Part shown: piece by piece, positions 1 through 9,565 of the stretch
Layout: each line of letters opens with the position of its first letter
Numbering within the stretch: the stretch's first letter is position 1
NCBI GenBank assembly: GCA_037045185.1
Contig: JBAOHQ010000014.1
Coordinates: forward strand, 386,317-450,316
Reading direction: 5' to 3'
Length of the DNA: 64,000 nucleotides
Source of the DNA: JAKOUY01 sp037045185
GTDB taxonomy: Bacteria > Actinomycetota > Acidimicrobiia > Acidimicrobiales > Ilumatobacteraceae
The notes under the pieces: model-generated
Databases searched by the model: none
Seen by the model: the letters and a program-made list of their open reading frames with translations, nothing else
What the model was told of the DNA's origin: nothing
Made by a program: the position numbers and the translations under genes

Positions 1-5
1 CCTTG

Positions 6-51
6 GCGGGGCGGCAATCGGGGAACGGTTGCCGCCCCGCGCCTCATTTTT
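6..51 (+). terminator. Rho-independent terminator of an upstream gene outside the window
   Basis: A perfect 12-bp stem (6-17 pairs with 29-40) closes an 11-base loop and is followed after six bases by five T residues (47-51). No gene ends before it inside the window, so it probably ends a transcription unit to the left. Confidence 0.6.
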
Positions 52-146
52 CCGCCAATTCCGATGAAATCTTGACGCGGATCAAGGCAATTCAACTGCG
101 ATGGATATAGGATTTCCCCTGTTCAGTTCGTCAGGGGAGAGACCGT

Positions 147-1176
147 ATGGAAGACCAGTCGCCGCAGGGCGTTGCCCTGCCCGAAACCGCCGCGCCCGCC
201 GCCGCCGTGCCAGCACCTGCACCTGCCCGCACCCGCCGGGCACCGGCGGCCCCTGCCGATCCCGACAGCGGCGCCGGAGAGGGGCTGACCGGGCCGCAGC
301 AATTCCCCGCCATCGACAGCAACGCAATTCGGGAGGTCTTCGAAATCCGGTCGCTACCCCTATGCCCGCCCGATGGGCCGCGCGCGCCTACGAGGCCGAG
401 AAGGCCCGGCTTCAGGCCGAACTGCTGAAGGTGCAGATCTGGGCGCAGGAGACCGGGCAGAAGATTCGTCGTCCTGTTCGAGGGCCGCGACGCCGCCGGC
501 AAGGGCGGCACGATCAAGCGCTTCATGGAGCACCTGAACCCGCGCTGCGCCCGCGTCGTGCGCGCTGACCAAGCCGTCGGACGAGGAAACGGGCGCAGTG
601 GTTCTTCCAGCGCTACATCGCAGCATCTGCCGACGGCGGGCGAGATCGTCTTCTTCGACCGCAGTCCTGGTACAACCGCGCCGGGGTCGAGCGGGTGATG
701 GGCTTCTGCACCCCGGCGGAATATCTGGAATTCATGCGTCAGGCGCCCGAGTTCGAGCGGATGCTGGTCCGCTCGGGCATCCGGCTTTACAAATACTGGT
801 TCTCGGTCACCCGCGACGAACAGCGCGCGCCGGTTCAAGGCGCGCGAGACCGATCCGCTGAAGCAGTGGAAGCTGTCGCCGATCGACAAGGCCAGTCCTT
901 GGACAAGTGGGACGACTATACCGAGGCGAAGGAGGCGATGTTCTTCTACACCGACACCGCCGATGCGCCCTGGACCATCGTCAAGTCGAACGACAAGAAG
1001 CGGGCGCGGCTGAACTGCATGCGGCATTTCCTGTCGTCGCTGGACTATCCCGAACAAGGACCATGCGGTGGTCGCGTGCGCCCGATCCGCTGATCGTCGG
1101 GCGGGCAAGCCATGTGCTGGGCGGCAACGGCCATATCCTGGACGCCGCGCGGCACCCTTCGGTGAAGATCGGTTGA
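147..1176 (+). CDS. ppk2: Polyphosphate kinase 2 (PPK2 family), interrupted by frameshifts
   Basis: Frame-corrected translation gives a PPK2 enzyme, which transfers phosphate between polyphosphate and nucleotides. The ATG at 147 opens a low-complexity Ala/Pro N-terminus of about 60 residues. The core follows: the Walker-A-like FEGRDAAGKGGTIKRF near 477-525, the DRSWYNRAGVERVMGFC region near 655-710, the VRSGIRLYKYWFSV stretch near 766-810, and the usual C-terminal PLIVGRASHVL region, ending at the TGA at 1174. The reading frame changes several times between 460 and 1080, each time explicable by one or two extra bases (for example near 466, 560, 595 and 622). The protein is otherwise complete and conserved, so I treat the shifts as sequence errors. 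It stands alone, followed by tRNA-Leu. Confidence 0.85.
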
Positions 1177-1257
1177 GGGCGCGTGGCAGGCCAAACTGCC
1201 CCTTCCAATCCGCCGCGACTGCGGCTAGACAGCGGCCATTCGGAAGACCGGTGCCGT

Positions 1258-1345
1258 GCGGATGTGGCGGAATTGGTAGACGCGCAGCGTTGAGGTCGCT
1301 GTTCCTTAACCGGAGTGAAAGTTCGAAGTCTTTTCATCCGCACCA
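1258..1345 (+). tRNA. tRNA-Leu (anticodon GAG)
   Basis: An 88-base cloverleaf with acceptor arms GCGGATG and CATCCGC, discriminator A and an encoded CCA. It has the long variable arm of a class II tRNA and the anticodon GAG in the loop TTGAGGT. It is followed at once by a strong terminator. Confidence 0.93.
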
Positions 1346-1364
1346 CCGTTCCGGAAAATGCCAG

Positions 1365-1396
1365 AGGCCAGCCCGCAGGGGCTGGCCTTTGTCTTT
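1365..1396 (+). terminator. Terminator after tRNA-Leu
   Basis: A perfect 10-bp stem (1365-1374 with 1379-1388), a 4-base loop and a T-rich tail. It lies 20 bases after the tRNA and could also serve the convergent transporter gene that ends at 1456. Confidence 0.8.
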
Positions 1397-1455
1397 CCGG
1401 GGTCTTCGGCGCAGCCGCAGGGCAGAGGCGAATCGCGGGCCATGCCGCCCAGCCT

Positions 1456-2393
1456 TCACGGCAGGACGTGCAGCCAGAACCATGTCGTGCCGATCGAGGC
1501 CGCGGTGGCGAAAAGCACGGCCGAGGCATTCACCCGCTTCGCCACTCCATACATATGGGCGAAGAGATAGGCATTGACGCCGGGCGCCATCGCGCCCGTC
1601 ATCACCGCCGAGCGCATCGCCGCATCGTCCAGCCCGAAAAGCCGCCCCCAGCGCCCATGTCACTGCCGGATGGATCAGCAGCGAGGCCGCGCAGACCATC
1701 AGGATCGTCGCCCGGTCGCCCTCGGGCCGGTAGCGCAGGAGGACGCCGCCAAGGCCGAACAGCGCCGCGGGCAGCGCCGCGCGGACCATCATGTCCACCG
1801 CATCCCAGACCGGCACCGGCAGCGGATTGCCTGCAAGGTTGACCGCGAAACCGGCAAGGATGCCGATCACCAGCGGCTGCAACAGCACCGCCCCGGGCGA
1901 TCTTGCCCGCCAGCGCCGGCAGGGCCAGCCCGTTGCCCCGGCCGCGCGCCCATTCCATCAGCCCGATGCCCAGCGAGTAGAGAAGCGGCGCATGGATCGA
2001 GATGATGGCATAGTTGCCGGCAAGGGCCGCCGTCCCGTAGGCGCGCTCGGTGATCGGCACGCCGAGGAGCAGGGAGTTCGAGAAGCAGCAGGCGAAGCCG
2101 ATGGCGATGGCATCGGGCAGCGGGCGGCGGAAAAGCCGGATCGCGCCCACGAACCCGGCGGTGAAGGCCGCGAAGGCGCCGAGGTAGAAGCTGAAGAGAA
2201 GCCCGGGGTCGTAGGCCGCCGACAGGTCCAGAAGTGCTATGGAGCGGAACAAGAGGCACGGCAGCGCGAAGTTCTGGGCGAAACGCATCAGCCCGTCCAC
2301 CGCATCGTCCGCGAAAAGGCCCGCCTTGGCCGCGGTATAGCCGAAGCCGATCAGCAGGAAGACGGGCAGGATGACTTCGATCAGGGCGGACAT
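1456..2393 (-). CDS. AEC (auxin efflux carrier) family transporter, frameshifted
   Basis: Frame-corrected product of about 312 residues, typical for AEC permeases. The N-terminal half starts MSALIEVILPVFLLIGFGY and has alternating hydrophobic helices; the C-terminal half contains the VLLRYRPEGDRATILMVCAAS region and ends near residues WFWLHVLP. Two frame changes (near 1895 and 1650) split it. Ten membrane segments are expected for the family and hydrophobic stretches are visible throughout. The substrate (an organic acid or amino-acid-like anion in characterised relatives) cannot be told from sequence. It is convergent with tRNA-Leu and downstream of the metallo-hydrolase on the same strand, separated by a GC hairpin. 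Confidence 0.85.
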
Positions 2394-2421
2394 CGGGGCG
2401 CCTTGGGGCTGGCGGAGGAGC

Positions 2422-2470
2422 CGGGGGTTTCACACCCCCGGGCCCCCGTGGAGTATTTGGGCCAAGATGA
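2422..2470. repeat. Intergenic hairpin with a Rhodobacterales-type repeat motif
   Basis: A 7-bp stem (2422-2428 with 2434-2440) is followed by GTGGAGTATTTGGGCC and AAGATGAAA. I recall similar CCCCGTGGAGTATTT...AAGATGAA strings as recurrent intergenic sequence in Rhodobacteraceae genomes; that is memory, not a search. It lies between the stop of the metallo-hydrolase and the start of the transporter and may act as a terminator. Confidence 0.4.
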
Positions 2471-2475
2471 AAGGA

Positions 2476-3287
2476 TCAGGCGATGTTGTCGTAGGTTATG
2501 ACCATGCCGTCGAAGGCCGGGCGGATGTGCGGGGGCAGCTCGGCCAGAAGCGTGTCGTGGTCGAGGTCGATGTGCATGTCGGTGATCACGGCGCGCTGGG
2601 GTTTCGCCCGCGCGATCCAGTTCAGCGTCAGGGACAGATGGGCGTGGGTCGGGTGCGGTTTCCTTCGCAGCGCGTCGACGATCCAGCAAGTCGCAGGCCT
2701 CGAGCAGGCGGGGCCAGGCTTTCCTCGGGGATCTCCACCGCGTCGGGCAGGTAGGCCAGCGCGGCCGATGCGGAAGCCGAGCGCGTCGGTCGAGCCGTGG
2801 TCGGCGCTGGAAGGGGGTGAAGATGATCGCTCCGCCCGGCGCCTGCGACCGGGAAGGCGCCGTCGATCGGTGTTGCAGGTCGCAGGATCGGCGGATAGGG
2901 GCTGCCGGGCGGCGTGGACGAAGGCATAGCCGAAGCGGCCGAGCAGCGCCTCCTGCGTCGGGCCGTCGGCCCAGACCGGGATGCGGCGGCGCTGGCGGTG
3001 AGGTCAGTTGCCGCAGGTCGTCGATGCCGTGGCATGTGGTCGGCATGGGCGTGGGTGTAGACCACGCCGTCCATGCCCTGCACGCCCGCGTCCAGCAACT
3101 GCGTCGCGCATGTCGGGCGAGGTGTCGATGAGGACGCGGCGTCGTGCCCTCGGCGGCTGATCCGTTCGACCAGCAGCGAGCAGCGGCGGCGGCGGTTCTT
3201 CGGGTTGACGGGGTCGCAATCGCCCCAGTCGCCGCCGAGCCGCGGCACCCCGCCCGACGATCCGCAGCCGAGGATGGTGAAGCGCAA
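2476..3287 (-). CDS. MBL-fold metallo-hydrolase (PhnP-like), frameshifted
   Basis: The N-terminus reads (M)RFTILGCGSSGGVPR and continues with CDPVNPKNRRRRCS, the hallmark of the PhnP-like phosphodiesterase branch of the metallo-beta-lactamase fold. The metal-binding THAHADH motif lies near 3040-3065. The C-terminus GMVITYDN precedes the TGA at 2476. The frame changes several times between 2640 and 3180. The start is uncertain: the only codon in frame is TTG at 3287, ten bases after the tatD stop, and an ATG could have been lost to error. It is the last gene of the holB-tatD-MBL run. Confidence 0.82.
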
Positions 3288-3296
3288 GGTCGGCCA

Positions 3297-4137
3297 TCAG
3301 GCGGGCGGCCTTGCTGGAACAGCCGGTCGAAATTGGCGCTGGTGGCAGGCGGCGAATTCCTCTGCGGTCACGCCGAGAGACCTGCGCGCCGACGCTTGGC
3401 GGTGATGGGCGACATAGGCCGGCTCGTTGCGGCTGGCCGCGGTGGGGCGGGGGCGCAAGATAGGGGCTGTCGGTCTCCACAAGGATGCGGTCGAGCGGCG
3501 CGCGCGGCGAAGATGTCGCGGCAGGTCGGAGCTTTTGGGGAAGGCGGCGATGCCCGACATTGACAGGTAGAAGCCCAGCTCCAGCGCCGCCTCGGCCAGA
3601 CGCGGGCCGGAGGAGAAGCAGTGCATGACGCAAGGCGTAGGGCGCCGGCGTCATGCTCTTCGGACAGGATCGCCGTCCATGTCCTGCATCCGGCGTCGCG
3701 GGCGTGGATGATCAGCGGCAGGCCGGTTTGCCTGCGCGGCCTCGATATGGATGCGCAGGCTGTCGGCGCTGGACGGCGGCGCTGTCGGGCGGTGTAGTGG
3801 ATAGTCGAGGCCCGGTTTCGCCGATGCCGACCAATCTTCGGATGCGCTGCCAGCGTCGACCAGTTCGCCCGACCGTGACCGGCGGCTCTTCGGCCGCGCT
3901 ACATCGGGTGGATGCCGGCGGCGTAGAAGACGCCCGGGCATGGCCCTCGGCGATGGCGACGGACGCGGGGCTGGCGGTCGCGCATTCGGGTGCAGATCGT
4001 GCACCATCCGGGTGACGCCGGCGGCGCGGGCGCGGGCGATCAGATCTGGCCAGCTCGCCGTCGAAATCGGGGAAATCGAGATGGCAGTGGCTGTCAACCA
4101 GTTCAGGGGGAGCGACAGGCCGGGGCAGCGTCGTCAT
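3297..4137 (-). CDS. tatD: TatD family deoxyribonuclease, frameshifted
   Basis: A metal-dependent hydrolase of the TatD family. The N-terminus carries the metal-binding motif VDSHCHLDFPDF (about residues 13-24); the C-terminal part has the family signature DRILVETDSPYLAP near 3455-3500. An internal block near 3600 includes the MHCFSSG motif. The ATG (4135-4137) overlaps the holB stop as ATGA, so the two are translationally coupled. At least four frame changes occur between 3300 and 4060. TatD proteins act as 3'-5' exonucleases in DNA repair and in degradation of misfolded Tat substrates in studied bacteria. Confidence 0.87.
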
Positions 4138-5310
4138 CGGGGTCTCGCATGGGGCAGCGGGACGAGCTGGCCCGCCGTCTCGTCGATCTTCAACAGGATA
4201 TCCATGAGACCAGCGCGGCAGGGTCAAGGTTGACCGCCTTGCCGCGCCGCGCCCGGGCCGGCAAGGTCGTGGCCGAGCATCGGCCCAGGCCAGCGCGGCG
4301 GCGGGCGTCGGGGGCAAGGCGGGTCGAGCAGCGCGGCCTCGCCGGGGGCGGCCTCGGGCAGGGTGGCGCCCATGGCAGCCCGGCGCGGGCAAGGCGCGGG
4401 CAGGAAGCGGATCCAGGAGCGTCAGCGATCAGCTCGAAGGGTCGCCTTCGGCGCCCGGCTCGCCGGTGGCGGTCTCGGCCAGCGCCGGCGCCGCGGCTGC
4501 GGTCGAGGCGGGGCAGATCGCGAAAGGAGGCGCAGGATGCGCGCCGTAGAGCTTCCAGCCCGTCCGGCATTGGTCAGCCGGAACGCCTCGCCCACCGAAC
4601 CGCCGGCCAGTTCGGCCAGCGGCTGGCGGTCCTCGGCGCGATCTCGACGCCCGCCTGCACCAGCGCATCCGCGAGGTCCTGCGGGGGCAGCGGATGCAGG
4701 CGCAGTTCCCGGCAGCGCGAGCGGATGGTGGGCAAAAGGCGGGCCGGCTGATGCGCGATCAGGAGGATCGACGGCGCCGGGCGGCGGTTCCTCCAGCAGC
4801 TTCAGCAGCGCATTGGCGGCGGCGGGGTTCATCTCGTCCGCCGCATCGACGATCGCCGACGCGGCGGCCGCCGTCGGCGGCGGAGAGGTGGAAGAAGGAC
4901 TTTGCAGCTTGCGCACCTCGTCGACGGTGATCACCTGGCTCCAGGCGCGGTGCCCTTGTCGTTCGGGCCGCGGCGGAGCAGGAAGCAGCCGCGGCTCGGC
5001 CAGCGCGCGGATCGCGGCGGGCGACGGGGTGTTCGTCGGGAATGTCCAGCGTCTCGGGCGGCGGTGCGGCGAACATGCCGCCGTCGTCGCGGGCGTGGCC
5101 AGCAGGAAGCGCGCGATGGTGCCAGGCGAGGGTGGCCTTGCCGATGCCGCTGCGGCCCGGCGATCAGCCAGCCGTGGTGCAGCCGGCCCGAGCGGACGGC
5201 GTCGAGGAAATCGGCCTGCGCCGCGTCATGGCCGAAGACGCGCAGCGCGTCTCGCGCGGGTGCGGGGCGCCGTCGATGCGGTCGGGTTCGGGCAGGTCGT
5301 CGTCGCTCAT
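4134..5310 (-). CDS. holB: DNA polymerase III delta' subunit, frameshifted
   Basis: Clamp-loader subunit. The N-terminus MSDDDLPEPDRIDG leads to FGHDAAQADFL and SGRLHHGWLIAGP, the usual opening of alphaproteobacterial delta'. The middle contains ITVDEVRKLQ and DAADEMNPAAANALLKLLEEP (near 4785-4930), the conserved sensor/arginine-finger neighbourhood. It is essential in bacteria, yet the frame changes repeatedly between 4200 and 5230; this is a main reason to suspect sequence errors. The ATG at 5310 overlaps the tmk stop and its TGA overlaps the tatD ATG. Confidence 0.88.
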
Positions 5311-5950
5311 GGCAGCGCGGCACCAGCGACGCGGGCGGCGCTCAGCCGTCGATCGGCCCGCGTCGCCGCGTCGCCGTCGATCACGCCGGTAGCGGTCGGG
5401 AAGTCGGGCGGCCAGCGCCAGAAAGCCCGTCGCGCAGCGCGGGTCTGGAAGGCCAGCGCCCATGTCCTCGAACCGCATCCTCGTGCGCCGCTTGCGGGCG
5501 GTGGCCGCGGGCAAGGCCGACCTCGGGGTCGATGTCGAACAGGAGCGTCAGGTCGGGCTCCACCCCGATCATCAGCTCGTGCAGCCGGTCGACCGTGGCC
5601 GACAGGTCGCCGCGGGTGATGCCCTGGATAGACGCGGGTGCGAATCGGCGAAACGGTCGCAGATCACCACCGCGCCGCGGGCCAGCGCCGGGCGGATGGT
5701 CTTTTCCAGATGGTCGCGGCGGGCGGCGGTGAAGAGCAGGATCTCGGTCTCGGCCGACCAGCGGTCGGTGCCGCCCTCCAGGACCAGCAGCGGCGGATCT
5801 CCTCGGCGCCCGGGCTGCCGCCCGGCTCGCGGGTCAGCACCACGTCATCGGCCCCGCGCGCGCAGGCGCCTCGGCCAGAAGCCGCGCCTGCGTGGACTTG
5901 CCCGAGCCGTCGATGCCCTCGAAGGTGATGAACAGCGCCCGCCAGTTCAC
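5307..5950 (-). CDS. tmk: Thymidylate kinase, frameshifted
   Basis: Phosphorylates dTMP to dTDP. The start is a GTG at 5950 overlapping the preceding stop as GTGA; the next residues read LFITFEGIDGSGKSTQARLL, the P-loop of the family. The LTREPGGSPGAEEIR motif follows near 5795-5845, then the VICDRF region near 5660 and VYQGITRGDLS. Several single-base frame changes break it, although the enzyme is essential. It is coupled to holB downstream and the carboxypeptidase upstream; a tmk-holB pair is common in bacteria. Confidence 0.88.
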
Positions 5951-7148
5951 GCTGGCCGGAGCCGGATCGCCCAGATAGCGCGCGCACCAGCGCCTCGCGC
6001 GCGCCGTGGTCAGCCGGCCCGATGAAGCCGGCCTTGCGCGGCACCGTCGGCCTCGGCCACCAGCGGCACCTCGGCGGTCGGGCAGGCCGGGGACGTGGAT
6101 CGACCAGCTCGGCCGAGCTCGGTCGCCCGCGGTCGACCGGGGCCATCGAGCGGGCCCTTGATAGACCACCTCGGCGGTCGACGCCTGTCCTGCACCAGCG
6201 CGGGCACCAGCAGCGCGCACGTCCTCGGCCGGGACCAGGCCGACCGTCGCGGCTTCGCCCAGCCAGACCTCGGCCTCGGCCACGCGACGCTCGCCCTTGG
6301 CGACGATCGTCTTCACGGCGAACTGGCGGAAGGCCCAGCCGACGATCCGCTCGGCTTCTTCGGCGCGCGCCTTGTCGGATGGGCAGGCCGGTGATCGACA
6401 AAGATGATCCGCCGGTCGCCCTGCACTGGCCGAGCCGACCAGGCCATAGCCCGCCTCCTGCGGTGTGGCCGGTCTTCAGCCCGTCCGCCCCGATCCCCAG
6501 CTTCAGCAGCGGGTTGCGGTTGTGGCGGTTGTCGGGCGCGCGGTCCTCGATAGCTGAATTCGGTCTGCGGCGAAGATCGGGTAATAGCTCGGGGAAGTCG
6601 CTGATCAGCCGCTGGGCCAGGATGCCCAGATCACGCATCGACATGCGGTGGCTGCGGATCGGGCCAGCCCGAGGCATTGGCGAAGGTCGATGCCGTCATG
6701 CCCAAGCGCCTGCGCCGCGTTCGGTCATCTGCGCGGCAAAGGCCTCTTCGGTGCCGGCCAGCCCCTCGGCCACCACGACGCAGGCGTCGTTGCCCGAGTT
6801 GCACGATGATGCCGTGGATCAGTTCCTCGACCGTGGGCCGGTCGCTGTTCGCTGCAGGAACATGGTCGAGCCGCCGCATCGCCTTGCGCCCTGGTCGAGA
6901 CGGCGAAGGTCGGTGTCCATCGTGCACCCGCCCGTCGCGCAGCGCCTCGAACAGCATGTTGATCGTCATCAGCTTGGACATCGAGGCCGGCGGCAGCGGC
7001 TGGTCGGCGTTCTTGTCCATCAGCACGGTGCCGCGTGGTCACGTCATAGACCCAGGCCGCGGTCGCCTGCCGTCTCGAAGGCCCGGGCGGGAGCTCCGGC
7101 CAGGACGGCAGCCATGAGGATGAGGGCCAGGCGCAGGCGGTGCAGCAT
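5947..7148 (-). CDS. D-alanyl-D-alanine carboxypeptidase (PBP5/6 type, S11), frameshifted
   Basis: Periplasmic peptidoglycan carboxypeptidase. It starts MLHRLRLALILMAAVLAG with a signal peptide cleaved near APARAFE. The active-site SxxK tetrad appears as PPASMSKLMT (near 6970-7000), the SxN motif as a corrupted QSGNDACV near 6790-6810, and the KTG motif as DGLKTGHT near 6465. The C-terminal part (6000-6300) is the beta-rich domain of PBP5-like enzymes. Frame changes are frequent from 6000 to 7060. It lies 11 bases after the SPOR lipoprotein and overlaps tmk. Confidence 0.85.
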
Positions 7149-7159
7149 GGAAGCTCCTG

Positions 7160-8114
7160 TCACTTCAAGAGGTAGGCATCGGCGAAGCCCGCCGACTTGA
7201 TCTTCTTCAGCGTGGCGGCATCGCCGCGGGCGATCACCGACCAGAAGGGCTTGCCCTTGGCGTTCTCGCTGCGGACCTCGGCCGGGACGCCGGCCTTGGC
7301 AAGGGTGTCGACCGCGCGCTTGGCATTGGCCTCGACCGAGAAGATGCCGATCTGGATCGACTTGCCACCCGCGGCTGCGGGGGCAGGGGCCGGAGTTGGG
7401 GCGGGCGCAGGCGCGTCGGCGGGCTTCGCGGCGGGATCGGCCGCCTCGATGGCGGCGCCTGCCGCGGCGGCAGTGGCCGCGGCTGCAGCCTTCTTGCCGC
7501 GTCTTCTTCTTCTTCGCCGGGGCCTCTTCCTTCGGCGCATCCAGCGGTTTCGTCTCCACCCCGCCTCCGTCGATCGCCCCGGCCTTCGCTGCCGGTTTCG
7601 CCGCCGCGGGCGCGGCGCCTGCCACGGTTTCGGCGCTGTCGAGGATGGGCGAGGCCGGGGTCTCCTCCGGGGTCTCTTCGCGCCGCAACGCGGTGATCGA
7701 GAGCTTGGCGGGCGCGCCCGCCAGCATCCCGAGCGCGGCGGCGGCATCGGAAGAAATCTGCAGCTTCGGCCCGGGATTGTCGCGCTCGCGCCGGAAAAGG
7801 GCGCCGATCACGAACTTGCCGTTGGCCGGGTTGCGCATGATCACGCGCTCGGGGTCCTTGGTGTCGGGCGAGGCGACCCAGACGCCGCCGAGGCTGGGCC
7901 GGCCGTCCCACAGCGCCTCTTCCGTCACCTGGAAGACGTTCGGCGCCTCGACGTCGCGGTCCACCAGCCGGGTGGATTTCTGTGTCTTTGCAGGGGCTTC
8001 GCCCTCCGCTACGGGTTTGGTGCCGCTGCCCCCGCCCCCGCCTCCGACGCAGCCGCCCAACGCCAATGCGGCGGCGGAAGCCAGAAGGATCTGCCTGAAG
8101 GATGCCCGTGCCAT
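7160..8114 (-). CDS. SPOR-domain lipoprotein
   Basis: The ATG at 8114 is preceded by a GAGAGGG ribosome site. The N-terminus has a lipoprotein signal ending in the lipobox LALGGC, followed by a Gly-rich linker. Residues about 45-150 form a conserved domain (DRDVEAPNVFQVTEEALWDG, then IMRNPANGKFVIGALFRRE). An Ala/Pro/Lys-rich spacer follows and then a C-terminal SPOR domain (KSIQIGIFSVEANAKRAVDT) that in other proteins binds denuded septal peptidoglycan. One frameshift lies near 7500 in the Lys-rich run. In this position in Rhodobacterales it precedes the D-Ala-D-Ala carboxypeptidase, fitting a cell-wall or division role. Confidence 0.8.
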
Positions 8115-8318
8115 GTTGCCCTCTCGCATGCGCGGTCTTGCTGCCGCGCTGATTGCCAGTGGTCCGCGGGTTCGCCCCGCAGCCGCTCCGGCGGCATCAT
8201 ATCGGCGGCGAGAGGTGCTGGAAAGGGCCGAGCGTCCCGGGCGGGATCACGATCGGCGGATTTCACCGAAAGCGTGCTCTTTCAGAATCACCCCCGCCTG
8301 CGTAAGCCCGTGCGCGTC

Positions 8319-8408
8319 GGAGGAGTGGCGGAGTGGTCTATCGCACCGGTCTTGAAAACCGACGTGGGCGCAAGTCCACCGTGGGTTCGAATCCCACCTC
8401 CTCCGCCA
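8319..8408 (+). tRNA. tRNA-Ser (anticodon UGA)
   Basis: A 90-base class II tRNA with acceptor arms GGAGGAG and CTCCTCC, discriminator G, encoded CCA and the anticodon TGA in loop CTTGAAA. Its 3' end and downstream DNA are repeated at 49.0 kb, and mobile DNA begins to its right, so it is the likely integration site of the island. Confidence 0.95.
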
Positions 8409-8580
8409 CTTGCCCTCACGAAAGCGTTCTCCCGATCCGGCTGCGGCCGGATTTTTCCGTTGTTTTCGGGGGTTATGCGGGAGGGGCTGTTAACCGGCCC
8501 ACGCCCGGAAGGGCGCACGGGCGTTCTCTCCGGGCCGATATTCTCCGGACCTGTTAACCGCCGCGCTTTCGGTGAACAGC
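8395..8580 (+). repeat. tRNA-Ser 3'-end repeat, left copy (candidate attL)
   Basis: From the 3' end of tRNA-Ser through its terminator, about 80 bases match 48995-49078 with only a handful of mismatches; weaker similarity continues to about 8580 (shared CGATATTCTCCGGACCT at 8537 and 49136). Direct repeats of a tRNA 3' end are the classic footprint of an integrated element. Confidence 0.65.
8435..8456 (+). terminator. Terminator of tRNA-Ser
   Basis: A 7-bp stem ATCCGGC/GCCGGAT with loop TGCG and a five-T tail. The same hairpin, with one loop base changed, is present at 49035-49056. Confidence 0.85.
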
Positions 8581-8795
8581 TTTAAGTCATTGACTTTCAA
8601 GTGATCTTTCGAAGTCCGTGATGCACGCGATTTGGAAAATCCATCTGGATGGCGGATGGAACAGAGATCGAACGCCGCCCGTTGCGCGCTGGTTCGGCTG
8701 CGGCTGGCGACCAATCTCACCCCAGCCGCATGTTCGTGCTTTGTGCCGAGTCAACGCGCATGTTAGCTGTTGCTGAAAAAGTGTGAGGCGAGCAG

Positions 8796-9565
8796 GTGGC
8801 CCAGAAGTCGGAAATCGAATGGACGGACGCGACGTGGAACCCGGTGACGGGCTGCACCAAGGTCGGTCCGGGTTGTGACAACTGCTACGCCGAGCGCTTC
8901 GCGGAGCGCTGGCGTGGGATCGCTGGACACCCCTACGAGCAAGGCTTCGACCTGACGCTCTGGCCGTCGAGGCTGAAGCAGCCCGCGCTCTGGAAAAAGC
9001 CGCGGATGATCTTCGTGAACTCGATGAGCGACCTCTTCCACAAGGACATCGACCGCACATTCATCGACACGGTGTTCGATGCCATGGAGCAGGCGGACTG
9101 GCACGTCTACCAGGTGCTGACCAAGCGCAGCTCGCTCATGCGCAACTACGTCCGGAAGCGGTATGATGGTGGGCCGGTCCCGCGCCACATCTGGCTCGGC
9201 GTTTCTGTCGAGGACGCCGCGCACACGAGCCGGATCGAGCACCTGAAGCAGATCAACTCCGACGCACGCTTCATCTCGTTCGAGCCGCTGCTCGGACCGA
9301 TCGGGGATGTCGATCTGCAGCGGCGTCGCCTGGGCCATCGTCGGCGGCGAGAGCGGGCCCCGGGCTCGGCCCATGGACGAAAGCTGGGCCCGCCAGATCC
9401 GGGACATCTGCGACCGTGACGACGTGGCGTTCTTCTTCAAGCAATGGGGCGGTGCCCGGCCGAAGTCAGGCGGGCGTCTTGCTCGATGGCGAAGAATGGA
9501 ATGGCTTTCCCTGGCAGATCGTTCCCGAACCCATCATCCGTGCACTGCAGCCCGAGGATGCTTGA
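8796..9565 (+). CDS. DUF5131 (phage Gp37/Gp68, three-Cys-motif) protein, one or two frameshifts
   Basis: A GTG start at 8796 follows GAGGCGAG. The N-terminus has the three-cysteine motif GCTKVGPGCDNCYAE (about residues 20-34), after which the partner family is named. IFVNSMSDLFHKDI, VYQVLTKRSSLM, HIWLGVSVED and RFISFEPLLGPIG follow in family order, then AIVGGESGPRARPMD and FFFKQWGG. The frame changes near 9325 and again near 9475; the corrected end is the TGA at 9563. The stop overlaps the next gene as TGATG. The biochemical role is not established; the cysteine cluster suggests a metal or Fe-S site (inference). 8581-8795 upstream shows no gene. Confidence 0.85.

Noticed and set aside
4134..5950. 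Calling holB and tmk pseudogenes because of their frameshifts
   Set aside because: Both are essential and all conserved motifs remain; sequence error is the simpler reading.
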